Below are positions 58,874 to 64,000 of a stretch of 64,000 nt of DNA, piece by piece. The stretch is from Ascidiaceihabitans sp029251465 (GTDB taxonomy: Bacteria; Pseudomonadota; Alphaproteobacteria; Rhodobacterales; Rhodobacteraceae). The notes under the pieces were generated by a model. That model was not told where the DNA came from. It did not search any database and was given only the letters and a program-made list of their open reading frames with translations. The DNA lies in the NCBI RefSeq assembly GCF_042932805.1, contig NZ_CP170633.1, positions 4,130,924-4,194,923 on the forward strand. The letters run 5' to 3'. Numbering within the stretch: position 1 is the stretch's first letter; each line of letters opens with the position of its first letter. The translations under genes were made by a program, and so were the position numbers.

Positions 58874-60046
58874 TTGGCACGTAGACCCGGAAAAACCCTT
58901 GAAAAATGGGAAGTGGCGATCGTTAAAGCGATGCTACAGAAGAATTATGTCCCGCAGGATGTTCACGCCTATTTTTCGAGGCCGACGCGGTCTGTTAACC
59001 AAGCTCGAATATCTCAAATCAAAGATGGGAAGATGCATGTAGCCGTCAAACCCGCAAGCGATGTTGAACTCGACGCTTTCCTGAATGCATGGCCGGATAT
59101 TGACCCATTAACGGGGCTTCACATCAAAGGCGACGAGTTATTGATCAAAGCTCGCGAAGCTATGATTGCTGCTGTTCACACCTTCAACAGTGCGGGTCTG
59201 TTTTTTAGGGCAGAGCTGTTCATTGTCACAAGCGTCATCGCTTGGACGTATCTGATGCACGCCTACTACAAGCGGGAGGGCGTCGATTACAGATACAAGA
59301 AAGCAGGCGTCGTTCAGAAAACAAAGCATGGTGCCGACAAGTATTGGGAACTAGGCCAATGCCTAACTCACGGTGGTAGCCCAATAGAAAAGGGTATCGT
59401 TGACAATCTCAGCTTCCTCACTGAAATTCGACATGAGATAGAACACCAATCGACTGCGCGAGTTGACGATGCTTTGAGCGCCAAACTACAAGCGTGCTGC
59501 ATCAACTTCAACGATACGATCAAGACCCTGTTCGGCAAAGAGTTTGCGTTGGAAAAGCGGCTGCCGATTGCGCTTCAATTCGTTACCTTTGATGGAGGGC
59601 AGAGAGCAAACTTGGTCGGCCAAGACCTACCGGCCAACTTGGCGACGGCAATGGATGACTTTCACAATGGACTAAGTGAAGCAGAACAGGCCGACCCCAA
59701 ATTTCGCTACCGAGTAGCCTTCGTACCAAAGGTAGCTGGCAAGGCGTCCAACTCAGATTTGGCTGTTGAGTTTGTAAAGCCTGGCACGCCGGAAGCGGAG
59801 AGTGTTGAGAGGGTTCTTCTCAAGGAAACAGAGCGTCCGAAATATCTACCGACAGCGATTGTCGCTAAAGTAAAGGCCGCAGGCTTTACTCAGTTTGAGA
59901 TTTACGATCATACGCAACTAGTGGACCAGCTCAACGCAAGAAATGCGGGGAAAGGCTACGGCGTAGATGTTGCTGGAAAGTGGTATTGGTATGAGGGCTG
60001 GTTTGAGAAAGTAATAGAAAAGCTCGAAGAGGGATGGACCCGGTGA
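58874..60046 (+). CDS. DUF3644-domain protein with HEPN-like motif
   Basis: The product is about 390 residues. The TTG at 58874 with AAGG upstream gives MARRPGKTLEKWEVAIVKAM, typical of the family; a TTG 39 bp earlier is possible. The N-terminal region (about 10-60, SRPTRSVNQARISQIKDGK) looks like a helix-turn-helix. The DUF3644 region (about 80-190) contains AREAMIAAVHTFNSAGLFFR and TEIRHEIEHQS, the latter with an R-x4-H motif like HEPN ribonucleases. The C-terminal part is unrecognised. First gene of the accessory region after tRNA-Arg; no obvious antitoxin is next to it. A defence or toxin role is inference. Confidence 0.8.
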   Translation: MARRPGKTLEKWEVAIVKAMLQKNYVPQDVHAYFSRPTRSVNQARISQIKDGKMHVAVKPASDVELDAFLNAWPDIDPLTGLHIKGDELLIKAREAMIAAVHTFNSAGLFFRAELFIVTSVIAWTYLMHAYYKREGVDYRYKKAGVVQKTKHGADKYWELGQCLTHGGSPIEKGIVDNLSFLTEIRHEIEHQSTARVDDALSAKLQACCINFNDTIKTLFGKEFALEKRLPIALQFVTFDGGQRANLVGQDLPANLATAMDDFHNGLSEAEQADPKFRYRVAFVPKVAGKASNSDLAVEFVKPGTPEAESVERVLLKETERPKYLPTAIVAKVKAAGFTQFEIYDHTQLVDQLNARNAGKGYGVDVAGKWYWYEGWFEKVIEKLEEGWTR

Positions 60047-60111
60047 CAAATAGTCTCTTAGCGGGGTCGTTTGCAGGATGGGGCGAAATGACGCGCTAAT
60101 TTCAGTTTTAA

Positions 60112-60261
60112 TACTGCTACTTCCCAGAAGGTCTGGCGCCGCTGTCGTTCTTAGAGGACTACGACGGCGACATGGAAAGCTACGGGAAGGGTGCAAAAGC
60201 TTGGCAATCCGCGATAAAAGAAAATTCCGGAGAGGATGCTAACGACCACAACACTTCTTGA
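60112..60261 (+). pseudogene. Possible remnant of a coding sequence
   Basis: An open frame of 49 codons without a start reads protein-like (PEGLAPLSFLEDYDGDMESY, then GKGAKAWQSAI) and ends at TGA 60259-60261, inside the 3' end of the opposing SEC-C gene. There is no initiation codon or ribosome binding site. It may be the 3' remnant of a gene lost during rearrangement; chance is not excluded. Confidence 0.3.
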
Positions 60262-60754
60262 ACTTAATCCCCGACCCGCAAGTGCAGGGCTCGTTCCTGC
60301 CAACTTTAACTGTGTTAGGTGTTGGCGAACCTAAGGCGCGACTAAGTGCACCAGTAGGCGGAATTTGACGTTGTAGTCTCGCCTCGCCCGAAATGATCTG
60401 AGAAACGAATGCTGATCTTTCGTTCAGCATCTGTCGCTCTTCGTCATTAACCGCATATTCTCTTAACGCCGACAACTCGGCCAAGGCGGCATTATGGGCA
60501 CCGTTCCAGGCTAACACGATTGAATAAACGCTTCTGGTAGGTAAAATTAACTCTGTAAGCTGGCTTTCACGAACGATGGGCAGGACGTGCTGCTCAATAA
60601 TCTCGCGAGCACCAACTGGATCAGCCATTAAGACAAGAAAGTCATCAACCGCTTCTAACCCTGTCGAGACAACAGATCTTGCGGCTTGAGCGAGGACATA
60701 GAATTTTAGAGCCGTGATGCGCCTAAGGAGCGGCGGCTCGTCCATCTTCACCAC
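60239..60754 (-). CDS. SEC-C metal-binding-domain protein
   Basis: The product is 171 residues from GTG at 60754, or 168 from ATG at 60745. The last 21 residues are a SEC-C zinc motif (NEPCTCGSGIKFKKCCG), with the C-x-C-x8-C-C ligand set. The rest is helical and unrecognised (LLRRITALKFYVLAQAARSV near the N-terminus). SEC-C tails occur on SecA and on many unrelated proteins, often in mobile or defence regions, and mediate zinc-dependent protein binding. Confidence 0.75.
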   Translation of the reverse strand: MVKMDEPPLLRRITALKFYVLAQAARSVVSTGLEAVDDFLVLMADPVGAREIIEQHVLPIVRESQLTELILPTRSVYSIVLAWNGAHNAALAELSALREYAVNDEERQMLNERSAFVSQIISGEARLQRQIPPTGALSRALGSPTPNTVKVGRNEPCTCGSGIKFKKCCGR

Positions 60755-60849
60755 GATATGAGACCACAGCGCTAGGCTACACGTCCACAGAAACCTGCAA
60801 GCGGCTTTCGATCAATTTTGAAACGCTGCATCTGTTACGTGACAACGGC

Positions 60850-61149
60850 ATGCTCGAGCTACGTCGGATGAAGAGCGCTATGTCACGGATGACTGGCTTT
60901 CTCGTCACATTGGATTCTTTGTCGGCCTTTGAGAAGCGGTACTTTTCGCTCGGCATGTTGCGGGGAAGCAATCCAGTCTGCAAAGACCTAAGGCTGGTAG
61001 ACTTGGATCGTCTGAATTTGAAACCAATCATTGATAAGAGCGGCTTGCGCAGGATCTACAAGTGGCGCGATCTGCCGACTGATCCGGTTGGAAGGCTCGA
61101 AGCCATGGCGCTTGAGGAAGCAGCACAGGTTGAAGAGGAAATACAATGA
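60850..61149 (+). CDS. HTH-like protein, probably truncated at the 5' end
   Basis: The product is 99 residues from ATG 60850. The same frame stays open upstream to 60725 and reads protein-like (TETCKRLSINFETLHLLRDN), with no ATG, GTG or TTG. That upstream part joined to MLELRRMKSAMSRMTGFL looks like a helix-turn-helix, so the annotated start probably cuts a domain and the gene has lost its front. The middle (KPIIDKSGLRRIYKWRDL) is family-like, but I cannot name it. The stop overlaps the next gene as ATGA. Confidence 0.5.
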   Translation: MLELRRMKSAMSRMTGFLVTLDSLSAFEKRYFSLGMLRGSNPVCKDLRLVDLDRLNLKPIIDKSGLRRIYKWRDLPTDPVGRLEAMALEEAAQVEEEIQ

Positions 61150-61451
61150 AAGACTTACTGATTGATGATATTTCGGACGAAGTTCTGAGTGCATTGTACG
61201 ACCAAGCGGAGGCAAAGGGGATCAGCCTCGAAGAGCATGCCCGACGCATTTTGTGCGACGCGCTCGGTGTCAGCCCATTGGACGGCAACCCTTTCGTTTC
61301 GGTCGAATTTCTGCGTGACAATCACGAAGCAGTTTTGGATGCAGCAAACAAGCAACCGGTCTGCGTGTTCGATGCGGGTGGAAAGGAGTTCGTGATCGTT
61401 TGCCAGAGCGAATTTGACCGGTTAGGGGAGTACTTTTTGAAGGCTGAATAG
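61146..61451 (+). CDS. Two-part antitoxin-like protein (FitA-like N-terminus, Phd/YefM-like C-terminus)
   Basis: The product is 101 residues. Residues 1-40 (ISDEVLSALYDQAEAKGISL, then EEHARRILCDAL) match a FitA/VagC-type ribbon-helix-helix DNA-binding region. Residues 52-95 (FLRDNHEAVLDAANKQPVCV, then a GKEFVIVCQSEFDRL) resemble a Phd/YefM antitoxin core. No PIN or RelE-like toxin follows, so it is an orphan or its toxin is the product of another gene. ATGA overlap with the truncated HTH gene suggests one operon. Confidence 0.6.
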   Translation: MKDLLIDDISDEVLSALYDQAEAKGISLEEHARRILCDALGVSPLDGNPFVSVEFLRDNHEAVLDAANKQPVCVFDAGGKEFVIVCQSEFDRLGEYFLKAE

Positions 61452-61672
61452 CATTACCTGTATCGTTTGTATGGCCTTACTATCACGCATGAAGAGTACA
61501 TTGAGGACTGTTTCATCAATCCACGCAACATCACTGGAACTGTAGTATTCGATCTGAGGCCAACGCCACAGGTGATGCATCTTGCATTTAACAACTAGAA
61601 ATTGCACGCATTGTTTAAAAACGCGCAAGCTGCATTTTGGTTTCACTGATCCGGAAGAAAAGGCGATACTTC

Positions 61673-62782
61673 ATGAAAAAGATGAAACCTCACTCCAAGC
61701 CTTTCCTCACAACGAAAGCAGGTCGATTTCTAGACAGGGTCTCCTATTTTGACATTATCTTTTTCGCCACAACTGCCGTGGGGCTGTCAACAACCTACTT
61801 TGCGATCATCCCATCTGACTTCGACAATTGCCCTAGTGATAGTCTGGATATTTTAAATGCGCTGTATTTTTCAACGATCACGTTCACAACTGTTGGTTAC
61901 GGTGACATTGCGCCGAGCGGATTTGGACGTCTTGTGGCTGCGGGAACTGCTTTTTCTGGTCTTTTCACTACCGCGTTATTGATCGGAAAGTTATCGTCTG
62001 AAAGACAATCGGCAACCCTTCAACTGCTCCACACTAGTGACGTGGAGCGGAGGCTTGCAAAATTTAGCGACGACATGAGATCAGTTATTTCACAATTAAG
62101 CTCCAATAGGCCTGTGATCGACCTTTCCGACAAGCGCGCACTCGAAGAGTTTGAGGCTGTCAGGTATGGAGTCGATGTTATCAAGGGAACAAACAGGTAT
62201 GTTTTTTTCAACGCTATGCAGGCAAATATTACTGTAATAGGCAATCGCTCTTCTTTTCCTGAGTTGTGCAAATGTGTAGAAGCGCTAGGTAAACGTGCGC
62301 TCAAAGTCTCTCTCGATAACAAAAGCCTGCGGAGCGAAAAGCTCGACAATGAAGTTCAGAATTTGATTGAAAGTTGTTCTAATTTTTTCACGGATATCAC
62401 GCAACTTCACACCTTAAACCCTCCAACATCTATCCTTGGATCAGTTCTATCTAACCTTACGTCAGCGTTTCGAAAACCAAATGTAAGACGCAGCCCCTCC
62501 AACAACGGCCAAGTTTGGGTGCAAACAGCTCAAAATGCCTTATCAGAACACACACCTATCGCGCCGACAGTCGAAATGCTCCGGACGGTTGAAGCTCGGC
62601 TGCCAAGCAAAAACACAAGTGAGTGGCAGCAGGGTTTTCATAAGAAAGTTGCTGCAGATCTTGGTATCAGCAACGCCGCAATTAGTAGATACATCGACAT
62701 TCTAAAGGAGAGGGGAACCGTAACGGACGACGGCAATCAAACGCAGTCTATGACCTGCCCCCCGAAACTTCCCTCGTTTTAA
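61673..62782 (+). CDS. Potassium-channel-like protein with C-terminal HTH, 3' end replaced by IS
   Basis: The product is 369 residues as read. Two membrane helices (about 25-45 and 88-106) flank a pore with filter TVGYGD (73-78), the K+-selectivity signature. The long cytoplasmic part (about 110-359) ends in a helix-turn-helix-like stretch (KKVAADLGISNAAISRYIDI). The native frame ends at 62750; residues 360-369 (MTCPPKLPSF) come from the left end of the IS. So the gene is truncated by the insertion, and the original C-terminus lies beyond the window. The ATG at 61673 has AAAAGG upstream; a TTG at 61637 would add 12 residues. Confidence 0.8.
   Translation: MKKMKPHSKPFLTTKAGRFLDRVSYFDIIFFATTAVGLSTTYFAIIPSDFDNCPSDSLDILNALYFSTITFTTVGYGDIAPSGFGRLVAAGTAFSGLFTTALLIGKLSSERQSATLQLLHTSDVERRLAKFSDDMRSVISQLSSNRPVIDLSDKRALEEFEAVRYGVDVIKGTNRYVFFNAMQANITVIGNRSSFPELCKCVEALGKRALKVSLDNKSLRSEKLDNEVQNLIESCSNFFTDITQLHTLNPPTSILGSVLSNLTSAFRKPNVRRSPSNNGQVWVQTAQNALSEHTPIAPTVEMLRTVEARLPSKNTSEWQQGFHKKVAADLGISNAAISRYIDILKERGTVTDDGNQTQSMTCPPKLPSF
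62751..62775 (+). repeat. Left terminal inverted repeat of the IS
   Basis: The first 15 bases (TGACCTGCCCCCCGA) are perfect against the right end; the next ten (AACTTCCCTC vs GGCTCCCTC) match imperfectly. Confidence 0.92.
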
Positions 62783-62817
62783 TGTAAAGTTTGCTCAACT
62801 TTCGAAGGAGCAAACAA

Positions 62818-63078
62818 ATGCGACAGAGTCGTTTTACTGAGGCCCAGATTATTGGGATGATCAAAGAGCAAGAAGCTGGAATGCCAACGGCTGAGGTGTG
62901 TCGGAGACATGGCCTGAGCCCTGCGTCGTTCTACAAGTTCAAAGCCAAAGGTGGCATGAACGTTTCTGACACCCACCGCCTTAAATCGCTGGAGGACGAG
63001 AACGCCAAGCTGAAGCGTCTTCTGGCGGACACGATGCTCGACAATGTTGTGTTGAAAGATTTGCTGGGAAAGAACTGA
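62818..63078 (+). CDS. IS3-family transposase OrfA
   Basis: The product is 86 residues. The ATG at 62818 has GAAGGAG upstream; the longer frame starts inside the terminal repeat region. It has a helix-turn-helix (FTEAQIIGMIKEQEAGMPTA, then EVCRRHGLSPASFY) and a leucine-zipper-like C-terminus (LKSLEDENAKLKRLLADTML). It binds the IS ends and regulates transposition. Confidence 0.94.
   Translation: MRQSRFTEAQIIGMIKEQEAGMPTAEVCRRHGLSPASFYKFKAKGGMNVSDTHRLKSLEDENAKLKRLLADTMLDNVVLKDLLGKN
63066..63072 (+). promoter_or_regulatory. -1 ribosomal frameshift site between orfA and orfB
   Basis: The heptamer G-GGA-AAG in the orfA frame (CTG GGA AAG) fits X-XXY-YYZ. A -1 slip leads straight into the orfB frame (KELTTPNLRRAVAR), giving the OrfAB fusion used by IS3 elements. 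Confidence 0.8.
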
Positions 63079-63089
63079 CGACACCGAAT

Positions 63090-63974
63090 TTGCGACGGGC
63101 TGTAGCACGCAAGGCAATGCGGGATCATGATATCTCGCAACGTCGTGCGTGCAGGCTGGTCGGTGTCGATCCCAAGACCGTACGGCGCGACAAGCCGCCG
63201 GATAATCCAGAAGTTCGCGAAGAGATGAAGGCGATTGCCAGCAAACGGCGTCGGTTCGGCTATCGCCGGATTGGCGTGCTGTTGGAACGCAAAGGCATGA
63301 TTATGAACCACAAGAAGCTGTATCGTCTCTACACCGAGGAAAAGCTGGGTGTCAGGCGGCGCAGAGGCCGTAAACGTGCGCGTGGATCGCGGACACCTAT
63401 GCCCGTGGCTTTGCGCCCGGGCGAGCGTTGGTCGTTGGATTTTGTGTCGGACACGTTTGGTGCGTCTCGCAAGTTCCGCATGCTGGCAGTGAATGACGAC
63501 TGCTGCCGTGAGAACCTGTGCCTGATGGCCGATACCAGCATCTCTGGCGCTCGGGTTGCCCGTGAATTGGACGCACTGGTGCGCGTCTACGGAAAGCCTG
63601 CTTGTATTGTCAGTGACAACGGGACGGAGTTTACCAGTCGCGCGATCCTGAAGTGGGCTGGCGATAGCGACGTGGATTGGCATTACATCGATCCGGGCAA
63701 ACCGCAGCAGAATGGCTTCATCGAAAGCTTTAATGGCAGCCTGCGAGACGAGCTGCTGAATGAGGAGATCTTCGACACTTTAGATGACGCCCGCAGAAAA
63801 CTGGCGCTTTGGCGATACGACTACAATCAGGTCAGACCGCACTCGTCTCTCGGGAACAAAACGCCCACTGAAGCGCGCCGGGCGCTTGAGCAACTTGAGG
63901 GCTCCGCGCACGACGCGCTTGCCCAAACTGACGATGAAGAATATGAAATCCAAACCCGCAAACTCTCGTTATGA
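63090..63974 (+). CDS. IS3-family DDE transposase OrfB
   Basis: The product is 294 residues as an isolated frame from TTG 63090; in practice it is probably made as the OrfAB fusion from 62818. An HTH_21-like region (KAIASKRRRFGYRRIGVLLE) precedes the rve integrase core: first Asp in WSLDFVSDTF, second in VSDNGTEFTS, and Glu in GFIESFNGSLRDELLNEE. The triad is intact, so activity is expected. Confidence 0.95.
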   Translation: MRRAVARKAMRDHDISQRRACRLVGVDPKTVRRDKPPDNPEVREEMKAIASKRRRFGYRRIGVLLERKGMIMNHKKLYRLYTEEKLGVRRRRGRKRARGSRTPMPVALRPGERWSLDFVSDTFGASRKFRMLAVNDDCCRENLCLMADTSISGARVARELDALVRVYGKPACIVSDNGTEFTSRAILKWAGDSDVDWHYIDPGKPQQNGFIESFNGSLRDELLNEEIFDTLDDARRKLALWRYDYNQVRPHSSLGNKTPTEARRALEQLEGSAHDALAQTDDEEYEIQTRKLSL

Positions 63975-63985
63975 ATGAGGGAGCC

Positions 63986-64000
63986 TCGGGGGGCAGGTCA
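63986..64000 (-). repeat. Right terminal inverted repeat of the IS
   Basis: TCGGGGGGCAGGTCA, an exact inverse of the first 15 bases of the element, ends at the last base of the window. Confidence 0.92.

Larger units (their letters stand above)
62751..64000 (+). mobile_element. IS3-family insertion sequence, complete, 1,250 bp
   Basis: Left end TGACCTGCCCCCCGA at 62751-62765 is matched by its exact reverse complement TCGGGGGGCAGGTCA at 63986-64000, with partial matching inward. Two consecutive frames encode OrfA and a DDE transposase OrfB linked by a GGGAAAG slip site. Both frames are undamaged, so the element looks active. The target duplication cannot be checked because the window ends at the right tip. 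Confidence 0.95.

Noticed and set aside
61452..61598. Frame continuing 48 codons past the antitoxin-like stop codon
   Set aside because: It reads moderately protein-like, but has no start with a ribosome binding site and no recognisable motif; readthrough or remnant cannot be told from chance.
58593..64000. Search for an attachment-site duplicate of the tRNA-Arg 3' end
   Set aside because: No second GGTTCGAATCC-like copy found in the window; the border is outside or absent.
1..64000. CRISPR arrays, prophage genes and rRNA
   Set aside because: No regularly spaced direct repeats, no phage structural genes and no rRNA sequence seen on either strand.

Overview
The window comes from the chromosome of an alphaproteobacterium, most likely a marine Rhodobacteraceae (Roseobacter-group) species. 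The evidence is the protein families and gene order: a Bzt-type amino-acid ABC operon, GSCFA and Rhamno_transf-type proteins, the yidC-yidD-rnpA-rpmH block, zinc-less long S14 and a C4-type adenylate kinase. This is inferred from content; no species marker such as 16S is present.

Layout. 1-2283 is the 3' part of rpoC. 2.5-6.0 kb is an accessory block (secreted protein, EamA permease, two tandem Rhamno_transf-like glycosyltransferases, a small unknown). 6.1-34.6 kb carries the str, S10, spc and alpha ribosomal blocks (rpsL-rpsG-fusA-tuf; rpsJ-rplC-D-W; rplB-rpsS-rplV-rpsC-rplP; rpmC-rpsQ-rplN-X-E-rpsN-rpsH-rplF-R-rpsE-rpmD; rplO-secY-adk; rpsM-rpsK-rpoA-rplQ). The blocks are cut by accessory genes: a lipoprotein; GSCFA plus SGNH-like; unknown/cspA/decayed gene/MATE; secreted protein plus SNase; small membrane protein plus di-iron hydroxylase; and a secreted protein behind adk. 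Most cuts have a terminator on the upstream side. Four restarts (rpsL, rpsJ, rpmC, rplO) carry the same promoter type, TTGnnn-N17-TATACGC.

34.6-40.8 kb is housekeeping: a DUF2306 protein, a Do-like protease, then rarA, crcB, an RluC-type synthase, a HAD phosphatase and an ATP12 chaperone, several joined by stop/start overlaps. 41.0-45.5 kb is the bztABCD glutamate/glutamine/aspartate/asparagine importer. 45.6-54.7 kb is on the minus strand: sterol-desaturase-like plus ferredoxin-like pair, argB, engB, MOSC protein, yidC, a GGDEF/EAL protein with a dead GGDEF motif, ttcA, yidD, rnpA and rpmH (rpmH is only 44 codons). 55.0-58.5 kb holds a TVP38 membrane protein with an FAD disulfide reductase, and an orphan histidine kinase.

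After tRNA-Arg(ACG) at 58.6 kb the character changes to an accessory region: a DUF3644 protein with a HEPN-like R-x4-H motif, a SEC-C protein, a 5'-truncated HTH-like gene overlapping a two-part antitoxin-like gene, and a two-TM potassium-channel-like protein with a C-terminal HTH. The channel's 3' end has been replaced by an IS3-family element at 62751-64000, complete with terminal inverted repeats and a GGGAAAG frameshift site. The window stops exactly at the right end of that IS.

Fine structure includes a dispersed family of GTAAGGTG-led palindromes (five clear copies, three of them within 15 bp of the last stop codon of an operon) and a roughly 150-bp nested inverted-repeat element before the hydroxylase gene near 27.8 kb. 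I see no CRISPR array, rRNA gene or prophage.
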